A stretch of DNA of 64,000 bases from Actinomycetes bacterium (GTDB lineage Bacteria > Actinomycetota > Aquicultoria > Aquicultorales > Aquicultoraceae). Within the stretch, counting starts at the first letter, position 1; every line of letters starts with the position of its first letter. The translations under genes and the position numbers were made by a program. The DNA lies in NCBI GenBank assembly GCA_021794835.1, contig JAJYQA010000035.1, positions 33,185 to 97,184 of the forward strand, given 5' to 3'. Shown piece after piece: positions 1 to 7,994 of this stretch. The notes under the pieces were generated by a model that worked only from the letters and a program-made list of their open reading frames with translations, did not search any database and had not been told where the DNA came from.

Positions 1-2
1 TT

Positions 3-815
3 TCAGCTAGCGATACGTCTGCTGTTATCCTGCGGGAAGACTTTGCTAAGTCTAAAGGTCTTACTGTTGGCAGCTCTTTTAAATTTAAGGGGTTAGACTA
101 CAGCATTGTTGGTCTGGCCAAACCAGCTGCCGGGCTAAGTTCAGCGCAGGTATATATGCCCCTTTCGCAACTACAGCAAGTTGCAAAAATAAAGGCGGTT
201 AACATGGTAGTTTTGCGGGTGGAGGGGGCAAGGGAGGTTGATAAAGTTAAGAAACTTGCGCTTAGGCTGCTGCCTGGCTCTAATGTTCTGGAGACTGATC
301 AGGCCTCCGCTCAGCTCACAGGAAGTATGGGGCGGGCAGAAGAGTTAGCTAAAAAATACACCAGCCTTATCATTCTAATTATCGCCTTAGCTGCAACTGT
401 TATGGTAGGGATAACGGTAGTAGCTGCACTATCAGGGCGCAGGCGCGAGCTTGGTGCCTTAAGAGCCGTTGGTTGGTCTAGGTTTAGGTTAGCAGGCCAG
501 ATTGCACTCGAGTTAATGATACAGGCTTTAGTGGGGATAATTTTTGCTACCAGCTTAGCTGGTGCAGCATCGCTTATCCTGCGTAGTTTGCGAATCAAGG
601 CAGATTTTGCTGTCTCTGCCTTTGATAAAAATCTAACAGGTTTGGGGTTAAATGGCAGCAAAGCGATCCTATACTTAATACCGCATTTAGATAGTTTAAC
701 TGTTGTTAGGGAAGCTATGGTTGTTATGGTATTAGCGTTCTTTCTGGGCTATATAGCAACTTTATTATACCTGCGGCAACCTTCAATAAATATGCTTACC
801 CATGAAGGAGAATAG
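3..815 (+). CDS. FtsX/MacB-type ABC transporter permease, 5' truncated by the window edge
   Basis: Reading frame of the 219-aa ORF stays open to base 3 (SASDTSAVILREDFAKSKGLTVGSSFKFKGLDYSIVGLAKPAAG...); TM segments and RRRELGALRAVGWSR motif typical of FtsX permeases. Confidence 0.85.
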   Translation, partial: SASDTSAVILREDFAKSKGLTVGSSFKFKGLDYSIVGLAKPAAGLSSAQVYMPLSQLQQVAKIKAVNMVVLRVEGAREVDKVKKLALRLLPGSNVLETDQASAQLTGSMGRAEELAKKYTSLIILIIALAATVMVGITVVAALSGRRRELGALRAVGWSRFRLAGQIALELMIQALVGIIFATSLAGAASLILRSLRIKADFAVSAFDKNLTGLGLNGSKAILYLIPHLDSLTVVREAMVVMVLAFFLGYIATLLYLRQPSINMLTHEGE

Positions 816-829
816 AGAGGTGGATACAA

Positions 830-1522
830 ATGCTTGAAGCAATTAATTTAAGTAAGACATTTCTGAGAGGGTCAAGACAGGTTGAGGCAGTTAAAGAAGC
901 TAACTTTAAAATTGAGGCGGGTGAGTTTTTCGTTATCGAGGGCATAAGCGGAAGCGGTAAAACCACTCTGCTTTACTTGCTTGGAGGTTTGGACCGGCCA
1001 ACATCAGGAAGCGTAAGTGTCGATGGGGTTGATATAACCCATATGGGTGAGAATAAGCTCTCAGCGCTGAGGTTTAGTAAAATTGGATTTGTCTTTCAAT
1101 CATTTAACCTTATCCAAACCCTGAACGCCAGGGAAAACATAGAAGCAGCAATGGTTCCAGCACGGGTAAAGGCGCCTGAGAGGCGAGAGCGCGCGATGCA
1201 ACTATTGCGCGTAGTCGGAATGGAAGACCGCTGGCATCATCTTCCGGGAAGGCTTTCGGGTGGAGAACAACAGCGGGTAGCTATTGCCCGTGCTTTGGCT
1301 AACAACCCTAGCATAATATTAGCTGATGAACCAACAGGTGATCTCGATACTAAGACCGGTGTAAGTATAATTGAGACCCTTAAGGAATTAACCATGGGAC
1401 AAGGCCAAACTGTCGTTATTGTAACTCATGCACCTTATGTTGCTGATTATGCCACTAAAAGGGCGGTTATGGCTGATGGGGTTTTAAGCTTTCAGGAGTC
1501 ACTCGAAACTGTCAGGACTTAA
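830..1522 (+). CDS. ABC transporter ATP-binding protein (LolD/MacB type)
   Basis: Walker [10 protein letters not shown], signature [15 protein letters not shown], Walker [13 protein letters not shown]-loop VTHAP. Confidence 0.95.
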   Translation: MLEAINLSKTFLRGSRQVEAVKEANFKIEAGEFFVIEGISGSGKTTLLYLLGGLDRPTSGSVSVDGVDITHMGENKLSALRFSKIGFVFQSFNLIQTLNARENIEAAMVPARVKAPERRERAMQLLRVVGMEDRWHHLPGRLSGGEQQRVAIARALANNPSIILADEPTGDLDTKTGVSIIETLKELTMGQGQTVVIVTHAPYVADYATKRAVMADGVLSFQESLETVRT

Positions 1523-1941
1523 CGCCTTTACATAATAAATATCAAGAGTCATGCAGCTGGCATTATAACCGCGGCCAATAATAGCATTGGAGTTGTAAGT
1601 GTAGTACCAAATTCTGGGACGGGATAAGGAGGCGCCAGCCAGTTTCCTATGTATACTAGCCTAATAAAATCTAAGTAGGGCATACAGGAAAACAGCGTCC
1701 CTCTTCCCTAATAGAGCTTACATTATAAATAAAACCCTAGTCAAAGAGATCGTGCCGTATGGATATAAAACATACTTGGTAAGGCTTGCCGGCACCAAGG
1801 AAACCGCCCTAATGACCGTAGAGAAGGCAAGGGAGTTTAAATCCTAAAGCCAATTAGCCTCCAAATAGGTCAGATGTGCTAATCATACTAAACCGACCAA
1901 CCCTTTTCAGACAAGATTTCCGCCTTTCTAAGCAAACCCTG

Positions 1942-1969
1942 TTTACTTTAACGGATGCATCATTAATAC
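1942..1969 (+). promoter_or_regulatory. Candidate promoter in copy A leader
   Basis: TTTACT-N16-TAATAC, conserved with copy B (3935-3962). Confidence 0.45.
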
Positions 1970-2041
1970 TTTAAGCCTGTGCTATTGGTAGGACTTGGCT
2001 ATGTTTGCTTGATTTAGAGCCGTCCTTAAGGGGTGAAAGAA

Positions 2042-2178
2042 TCGCTTGGAAGAATAAAACACAACTTCTCTCAATTCTAGCTGCCATGGTTTTCCCGGTA
2101 GCAATCTTAGGGGTACAGTCGGCAAGTTATTTTTTTTGGCATCAACCAGAGGTTCTAGAGCATCTGAGAGATAGTTAA
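2042..2178 (+). pseudogene. AgrD-like cyclic peptide precursor, N-terminal frameshift relative to copy B
   Basis: Frame ending at TAA 2176 reads ...MVFPVAILGVQSASYFFWHQPEVLEHLRDS*; one base is missing upstream of this frame relative to copy B. Confidence 0.7.
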
Positions 2179-2207
2179 AGAAAAGTGACAACAAAGGAGG
2201 ATTTGCT

Positions 2208-2744
2208 ATGCGATTTAACAAGTTATTTGTGCTTCTGCTTGTAAGCAGTATTCTGGTATTACAAGCAGGCACGGCATTGGCTATGAAAAATGTCCTCAAT
2301 GTGCCACAGTTTAGCCAACAGCCATACGATTCAATATGCTGGGCCACAAGAGCCTCAATGATCATTGCCTATTTTAAGGGCGATTCTATTGACAGAGATG
2401 TTGATATCGCAAAGGCTAAATGGGGATCTAACTTTAATCAAGGAGGTACCATCTCAGATAGCGAGTATTATGTTAGGCAATATACTGGTAGGGCTGGATC
2501 GATTCAATATAACGCGCTCTCGTATGCTGCTGTCCAGTACCAGACTAATCATGGTGGCCCTATTGGGACGAGAATCGCATGGACTTCAGGCGGTGCACAT
2601 GCTGAGGTCATGAAAGGCTACGATACAGGCACGGGTTGGGTTATGTATAATGACCCATGGGATGGCCTAGGCCATGGATGTACATATGGCTACTATGTAA
2701 GCAACAGCAGTTGGACCTGGACAGGGTCTCTCTTCTACTATTAG
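2208..2744 (+). CDS. Secreted papain-like / C39-like cysteine peptidase
   Basis: Signal peptide; DSICWATRASMI (Cys), GGAHAEVMKGY (His), MYNDPWDG (Asn/Asp); SD aaaggagg. Confidence 0.8.
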   Translation: MRFNKLFVLLLVSSILVLQAGTALAMKNVLNVPQFSQQPYDSICWATRASMIIAYFKGDSIDRDVDIAKAKWGSNFNQGGTISDSEYYVRQYTGRAGSIQYNALSYAAVQYQTNHGGPIGTRIAWTSGGAHAEVMKGYDTGTGWVMYNDPWDGLGHGCTYGYYVSNSSWTWTGSLFYY

Positions 2745-2762
2745 TGAAAGGAGATGATCTAA

Positions 2763-3671
2763 ATGACATCCAGAATCAAGACTATCATATTTGCAGGTGC
2801 ATTAGTGCTCGCTCTGCTATTGGCCGGATCCGCTATGGCATCGCCACGCCCAATAAGCGAGCTTATTGGGGAGCAGTCATTTAACTTTGCGGTTGAAAAA
2901 GACCAGGTCAAAAAGGTGATCGAAGGCGGCAAGGCAATTGAGTTCTTAGTTAGAAATAAAGACAGTCTTGCTAGAAAAGAGTTGGATTCTATTAATAGTC
3001 CTGCAGAACTCTCTTACGGAGAGCCCTTCAAGGTGTATATAGCTAACAAAAATGTCGCACAAGCATTGATTGATAACAAGCCAATAACGGATTTGATAAA
3101 GCAATGTGCATACTACTGGGAGGTTCCGATCGTGAACTCTCAGGGTGTACCAGTTGCGTCATCAAAAGTTGATTTTTTCCAGGGAAAATGGTCGCTTGTC
3201 GAGGTTGGAGGTTCATTATCACCAGCGGACTTGGCCACTGCATCAGATCCAGTAAGGCTTAGTGGTTTGTTTGGTGCAAAAGGCATAAAAGACGGGGAAA
3301 GCTATGTCCACCTCGCATTTCCATCTTTGCATTCTGATTTTCTGGTAATCCAATCAGGGGATAACGAATTTTTGACCCCTCTGATCTATGGGCCTAAAGC
3401 GGTCGATATCGAAGGGTTGAAAAGAGGCGAGGTCTACTCAAGACAGCAAACAGCGGCTGCTATTGGGCCTATTTTGAAAAGGCTTGCCGATAATCCTGAT
3501 CTTGAATCAGGTAGGCCTGCGGGTATAGTGCTTTCAAATAAAGGGCCTCAAGAGGATTCAGAGAATCCTCTATCAGTGCTTTACTACTTACCGATTTTGC
3601 CTTTAGCAATAATTGCTTTTTATGTTTACCGTAAATTGGATCACCCGACTAAAGCCAAGAACGTACTATAG
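2763..3671 (+). CDS. Exported protein with signal peptide and C-terminal TM anchor, function unknown
   Basis: N-terminal hydrophobic signal, C-terminal YYLPILPLAIIAFYVYRKL; SD aaaggag; 18 bp after the peptidase gene. Confidence 0.8.
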   Translation: MTSRIKTIIFAGALVLALLLAGSAMASPRPISELIGEQSFNFAVEKDQVKKVIEGGKAIEFLVRNKDSLARKELDSINSPAELSYGEPFKVYIANKNVAQALIDNKPITDLIKQCAYYWEVPIVNSQGVPVASSKVDFFQGKWSLVEVGGSLSPADLATASDPVRLSGLFGAKGIKDGESYVHLAFPSLHSDFLVIQSGDNEFLTPLIYGPKAVDIEGLKRGEVYSRQQTAAAIGPILKRLADNPDLESGRPAGIVLSNKGPQEDSENPLSVLYYLPILPLAIIAFYVYRKLDHPTKAKNVL

Positions 3672-3713
3672 TTGCTCCTGAGTTTAATGTTTGCATTTAT
3701 GGTAATTATGGTG

Positions 3714-3739
3714 AAAGGGCACTTATCAAGGTGCCCTTT
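3714..3739 (+). terminator. Intrinsic terminator-like hairpin
   Basis: AAAGGGCAC-ttatcaag-GTGCCCTTT. Confidence 0.75.
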
Positions 3740-3832
3740 GCTTGTCTTGAAAAATGTGACATCGCAAACGATAAGATCAAAATTAGGGATAATTCTAGGT
3801 AATTATAGTTGCTCAGCAACGTCCCCTTTTTA

Positions 3833-3999
3833 CTAAGCCGATTAGCCTCCAAGTAGTTTGCATGCACTAATCCTAATGAAATCGATTAGCTCCACCTTTT
3901 CAGACAAGATTTCCGCCTTTCTAAGCAAACCCTATTTACTTTAACGAATGCATTATTAATACTTTAAGCCTGTGCTATTGGTAGGACTTGGCTATATCT
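3833..3999. repeat. Copy B of the Agr leader, upstream of agrB
   Basis: Aligns to 1844-2012 with few substitutions; contains TTTACT-N16-TAATAC at 3935-3962. Confidence 0.92.
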
Positions 4000-4019
4000 A
4001 GTTGATCTAGGGGTTAGAA

Positions 4020-4664
4020 ATGGTTAGCGTGAAAACTGTTGCCTCAAGTGTTTCATACTACGTAGCAAACGAGCTTAATATTGATAAGATAAGCGCTCAA
4101 ACAATTCGCTATGGCCTCGAGATTATTATCGGCATTGTTCTTGAACTGTTGATAATAACGGTTATTTCTTACTACTTAGGGATAATGCCGTATGTTTTTA
4201 TTGCTTTAGCAACTTTTAGCAGCCTTCGGCTGCTATCGGGAGGCGCTCATTTTAACACACTTGTTCGCTGTACCGTATTTAGCACTTTAATGGCTATTGG
4301 TTTAGGCTATTTTGCTATTACCTTTGGACATTATTCTAATAGGATAATCCTCATATCGATTATTATCCTTGCATCATCGATTGGTCTCTATGTTGCAAAA
4401 AAGTGGGCTCCAGTAGATACCCCATGCAAGCCTATCTCAAAAGCGGATAAGAGGCAGAGGTTTAGGCAAGCTTCAAAGGTCTACATCCTTGCCTGGGCTC
4501 TGGTTTTAATTGCCTTAAGCTTAATTATGCAACCCACACCGCTATTTACCAGTCTTGTCTTAGCAAGCATTGCTGGCTTTATTTTACAAGTAATTAGCTT
4601 ATGTCCTGCATGCTACAACTTAGCTGCATACACTGATGGTTTGCTTGATAAACTGCTCTCTTAA
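4020..4664 (+). CDS. agrB: AgrB family integral membrane peptidase (accessory gene regulator B)
   Basis: RLLSGGAHFNTLVRC (AgrB His/Cys catalytic motif), KKWAPVDTPCKPI motif, multiple TM segments, ~214 aa. Confidence 0.93.
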   Translation: MVSVKTVASSVSYYVANELNIDKISAQTIRYGLEIIIGIVLELLIITVISYYLGIMPYVFIALATFSSLRLLSGGAHFNTLVRCTVFSTLMAIGLGYFAITFGHYSNRIILISIIILASSIGLYVAKKWAPVDTPCKPISKADKRQRFRQASKVYILAWALVLIALSLIMQPTPLFTSLVLASIAGFILQVISLCPACYNLAAYTDGLLDKLLS

Positions 4665-4678
4665 GGGGGGTGAGAACA

Positions 4679-4816
4679 TTGCTTGGAAGAATGAAAATAA
4701 AGCTTCTTTCAATTTTAGCTGCCACGGCTTTCTCAGTAGCAATCTTAGGGGTATAGCCGGCAAGTTATTTTTTTTGGCATCAACCAGAGGTTCCAGAGCA
4801 TCTGAGAGATAGTTAA
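4679..4816 (+). pseudogene. AgrD-like cyclic peptide precursor with in-frame amber
   Basis: TTG CTT GGA AGA ATG...TAA reads MLGRMKIKLLSILAATAFSVAILGV*PASYFFWHQPEVPEHLRDS; TAG at 4754-4756; 14 nt after agrB; HQPEVPEHL matches the AgrD C-terminal recognition segment. Confidence 0.8.
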
Positions 4817-4976
4817 ATAGTTTACCTAGGAGTGGTGGTTGCGCTGTAACTTTACCATTATATGGATCGATCAACTAGTTTAACTGCATTCATCTCGGGT
4901 GGCTTTAATAGGATTATGGTTGATTTGATAGAGAAGATTCTCAGTTTTCTTATCCATACTTAAGGAGGTGGTTAAA

Positions 4977-5006
4977 TTGAGAGTTGGTAATTGCTCCAAT
5001 AAATAG
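4977..5006 (+). other. Mini-ORF / candidate leader peptide MRVGNCSNK
   Basis: Strong SD aaggaggtgg, 8 nt, TTG AGA GTT GGT AAT TGC TCC AAT AAA TAG. Confidence 0.4.
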
Positions 5007-5063
5007 CTACCACCAACTAGGGACTGAGTTAAAAAGACTCAGGTGCAAGCTAGAAGGTGGTAG
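4982..5063 (+). promoter_or_regulatory. Candidate attenuator-like leader with mutually exclusive stems
   Basis: AGTTGGT (4982-4988)/ACCAACT (5012-5018) competes with CTACCACC (5007-5014)/GGTGGTAG (5056-5063), which encloses CTGAGT/ACTCAG. Confidence 0.45.
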
Positions 5064-5108
5064 GACACAAGTTTAACACGTGAAAATATGTAAGAAAAGG
5101 AGAGTATC

Positions 5109-5507
5109 GTGAGAAAAAGGATAATTATACTTGCCATAGTTATAATGGCACTAATGATTCAGGTTATACCTGCTTTTGCTTCCCAGGAAAACATCGGGGG
5201 ATCGCTAAATAGAGATGGATCTCTCGTCCAGTATTGGACGCTGCGCACCCACACGTACACCGGGGTAATCAGGCTGAATCTCACCGACAATACAATCAAT
5301 TATACGCGCCTCGGCCTCCGTGACCCCAACACCGGCGTCCAGTTCACGAACACCGAGCAGTGGGATGCCTTAGGCTGGAAGGACTTTCATCTCAGCAGCA
5401 ACGGTAGTTCAACGATTCCTCAAGGCACGCGGTTTTACTTTAATGGCCGAATGGGAGCATGTTATTTCTGGCAGGACAATACTTGGGCCGGGACTTTGAC
5501 CTACTAG
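5109..5507 (+). CDS. Small secreted protein (~107 aa mature), possible bacteriocin-like
   Basis: Signal peptide MRKRIIILAIVIMALMIQVIPAFA; aromatic-rich C-terminus GTRFYFNGRMGACYFWQDNTWAGTLTY; SD aaaaggag. GTG start. Confidence 0.75.
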   Translation: MRKRIIILAIVIMALMIQVIPAFASQENIGGSLNRDGSLVQYWTLRTHTYTGVIRLNLTDNTINYTRLGLRDPNTGVQFTNTEQWDALGWKDFHLSSNGSSTIPQGTRFYFNGRMGACYFWQDNTWAGTLTY

Positions 5508-5531
5508 TTATCTTCTAGTACATCGAGGCAG

Positions 5532-5572
5532 GATTGGGGCTGCATAGAGCAACCGCCCTTGCAGTCCCAATC
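5532..5572 (+). terminator. Strong hairpin after the 132-aa gene (no clear U-tract)
   Basis: GATTGGGGCTGCA (5532-5544) / TGCAGTCCCAATC (5560-5572), 13 bp with one G-U. Confidence 0.45.
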
Positions 5573-5744
5573 TGCTTAGGAATTGATGCGACACGAGCGG
5601 AGTTATCCTAACGGCATTTACTATGCCGTCACCATGTGGCAGTAAATACTAGAGCACAAAGGGTCTAAGCGTCGTTCGGATGAATTTCTTGCGCTGTAAG
5701 CAGGGAAAACTAATATAAAAACGAATAATAAGTATAACTGGAGG

Positions 5745-6275
5745 TTGATGAACGAGATGCTGCTTTTTTCACATCAGGTACGATTCGTGCTTGTTGGCCT
5801 TTTGCTCATAACATTGTTGGTCGGCGGCGGCTGCACGTCGGCAAATAATGCGAGTGGCCCTGGCCAGGCGCAAACCAAATTTCTTGACGCTGCCGGAATG
5901 CAAAAGGAGTACCAGGCAGCGGCGGCCAAACTTAAGCTGCCACCTAGCTTCTCATTCCCGGAGAAGGCCAATACAGGCGGAGCACAGAGCTTCGAGGAGG
6001 GTGTTGGCCTTAGCAACGCACAAAATTACTGGATGGCCGCCTGGGAGATCGAGTGGCTGGAGCAGCGCAATAAGGATGAGGCCCGGGCACGCAAGGCGCT
6101 TGACGTGCTCAAGAATGAGGTTCCGAAGAGCGAGCTTATGACCAAAGGGTGTGATGAAGCCACCCGGCGCTTCTACGCCGAATATCTTAAAAAGGCCGAG
6201 CTTGGAGACCCTAGCGGCTTCCAACGAGATGTCGAGTTGAACGCGAGTAGCCTGCTGCAAAGTAGACCGAAATGA
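5745..6275 (+). CDS. Lipoprotein of unknown function in an export cassette
   Basis: Lipobox LLVGGGC after hydrophobic segment; start may be ATG 5748. Confidence 0.75.
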   Translation: MMNEMLLFSHQVRFVLVGLLLITLLVGGGCTSANNASGPGQAQTKFLDAAGMQKEYQAAAAKLKLPPSFSFPEKANTGGAQSFEEGVGLSNAQNYWMAAWEIEWLEQRNKDEARARKALDVLKNEVPKSELMTKGCDEATRRFYAEYLKKAELGDPSGFQRDVELNASSLLQSRPK

Positions 6276-6288
6276 GGCCTGATTAATA

Positions 6289-7314
6289 ATGAGCTTGATT
6301 GAAAAGACACGTAAATCCAATAAAAATGAAATGCTACTCGAAACAGGCGTGCCGCCGAAGAAAGCTGGCCCGAGGCGATTCGTTCTTTTTACGATTGTCA
6401 CTCTTCTCGTTGCGGGTGCGGTGACACTGGCTGCTATATTCTTGAGTTCGCCTGCCGGCTCCCGACGCAACGAGATCAACGGAAAGGCACCCGGTCGAGG
6501 AACCAGCATAGTGACTGCTGAGGTGCGCCCCATTAGCAGCGTGCTGGTGTTGGATGCTAATGTAGTAGCCAATCCAGTCTTTCGTATAGTGGCTCCTGCG
6601 GACGGCAAGGTTGTGAAATTAAGTGATGGTCGTATCGGTCTACAGACTGCAAACGACAGCACGGCGCAGCCGATTTCGCTGCCCCCCCACAGCAAGGTAG
6701 TGGGCCTCTTGGTTGCATCAGAAACTACAGTCAAGGCTGGGCTGCCGATCATCAATGCTAGCTATGCCGGATTTGCGCTGCAGGCGTCGGTGCCTCCAGA
6801 CAAGATATACCGGCTTTACAACGGCATCATCTCGGCCCGAGGGGAGATTACAAACGGCCCGGGGCCTTTTGACGCCACAATCCTCGGCATTCCCTTTGCA
6901 CCGGGAAGCGGCGGCTCTGCCGAATCCGTAGCGGCCGGCAACCAAGCTAATTCAACGGGAACCGACATCCAAAATGCGGCAGGTGGGCCTGACGGGATTG
7001 GGTCGGCACAAGTAGGCGATGGTACGCAAGGGGTGATTGTCGTCGCCGCAGCCCCCACCGATCTTAGGTTGCTCGAAGGGTTGCCTGGCCTCTTGGCCCT
7101 GAAGACGGCTGAGGCGACAGGTGTAGCACTGCCAGTAGAGGCCGCCGCCGGTATTAGCCAGCGGGGTCAGGTCTATGTCGATCAGAAGGGCAAACGCGTG
7201 CTGCGCGATGTCACTCTCGGGATTACAGACGGTAGTTACGTTCAGATCAAAAGTGGCCTACGTGCTGGCGAAAAGGTTCTTTTGCCCTCGCCAAGTATTG
7301 TCAATCTCAAGTAG
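6289..7314 (+). CDS. HlyD/MacA-like membrane-fusion (adaptor) protein
   Basis: N-terminal TM; C-terminal GISQRGQVYVDQKGKRVLRDVTLGITDGSYVQIKSGLRAGEKVLLP typical of MFP beta domain; followed by MacB-like ATPase and permease. Confidence 0.75.
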   Translation: MSLIEKTRKSNKNEMLLETGVPPKKAGPRRFVLFTIVTLLVAGAVTLAAIFLSSPAGSRRNEINGKAPGRGTSIVTAEVRPISSVLVLDANVVANPVFRIVAPADGKVVKLSDGRIGLQTANDSTAQPISLPPHSKVVGLLVASETTVKAGLPIINASYAGFALQASVPPDKIYRLYNGIISARGEITNGPGPFDATILGIPFAPGSGGSAESVAAGNQANSTGTDIQNAAGGPDGIGSAQVGDGTQGVIVVAAAPTDLRLLEGLPGLLALKTAEATGVALPVEAAAGISQRGQVYVDQKGKRVLRDVTLGITDGSYVQIKSGLRAGEKVLLPSPSIVNLK

Positions 7315-7322
7315 GCAAGTAC

Positions 7323-7994
7323 ATGTTAGAACTCGTTGATGCTACAAAAACAATTAGTCTTCCGTTCGGTAGCCCTCTTCACGTACTGCGCGGTGTCTCC
7401 CTGCAGATTGCGGCCGGAGAGTCGCTGGCTGTACTGGGACGTTCTGGCTCAGGCAAGAGCACGTTGCTCGGATTACTCGGGCTCATCGATACTTTAAACA
7501 GCGGCTCGTACAAAGTTGATGGGCGTGAAACGGTGGGCTTAAGTGATAAAGAGTCGGCAAACCTGCGCGGCACAACGTTTGGCTTTGTCTACCAGCGTTT
7601 CTGTTTGATGAATCACCTTTCCGCATTTAGAAACGTTGAGGCTCCCCTTCTGCATCGTGGAGGGATTGCCTGGCGCCAAGCTGTCATCAATGCGCTTGAT
7701 AAGGTCGGGCTCGCCGACCGCGCTTGGCACAAGCCCGATCAACTATCGGGTGGCGAGCAGCAACGGGTAGCGATAGCGCGGGCGCTTGTTCACAACCCAA
7801 AAGTGATCCTTGCCGATGAACCAACCGGCTCACTCGATGTTGCAACTGGCAGGGCTGTGCTGGATCTGATGGTGGAACTGGTTCGGGAAGCAGGGGTTAC
7901 TCTGGTAGTTGTCACGCACGACCCACAAATAGCCGTGCGGATGGAGCGGGTCGTCGAGCTAGTAGATGGCGTTCTTATGGAGGGGCGGCCGTAA
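7323..7994 (+). CDS. ABC transporter ATP-binding protein (MacB type)
   Basis: [35 protein letters not shown]. Confidence 0.95.
   Translation: MLELVDATKTISLPFGSPLHVLRGVSLQIAAGESLAVLGRSGSGKSTLLGLLGLIDTLNSGSYKVDGRETVGLSDKESANLRGTTFGFVYQRFCLMNHLSAFRNVEAPLLHRGGIAWRQAVINALDKVGLADRAWHKPDQLSGGEQQRVAIARALVHNPKVILADEPTGSLDVATGRAVLDLMVELVREAGVTLVVVTHDPQIAVRMERVVELVDGVLMEGRP

Larger units (their letters stand above)
1844..2179. repeat. Copy A of a duplicated Agr leader + AgrD segment (agrB deleted)
   Basis: Near-identical to 3833-3999 joined to 4661-4817, e.g. cttttcagacaagatttccgcctttctaagcaaaccct...tgctattggtaggacttggctat and gtagcaatcttaggggta.ag.cggcaagttattttttttggcatcaaccagaggtt. Confidence 0.93.

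Noticed and set aside
1982-2365. Antisense ORF sharing FNYLSDALEPLVDAKKNNLP with 4620-4874 (-), suggesting a conserved minus-strand protein
   Set aside because: Similarity comes from the DNA duplication itself. The + strand frame matches a known family (AgrD) next to AgrB, while the minus ORFs lack SD and differ outside the repeat.
2365-2884. Short + strand ORFs overlapping the peptidase (82 aa, 75 aa)
   Set aside because: Out of frame with a well-supported secreted peptidase and its downstream partner.
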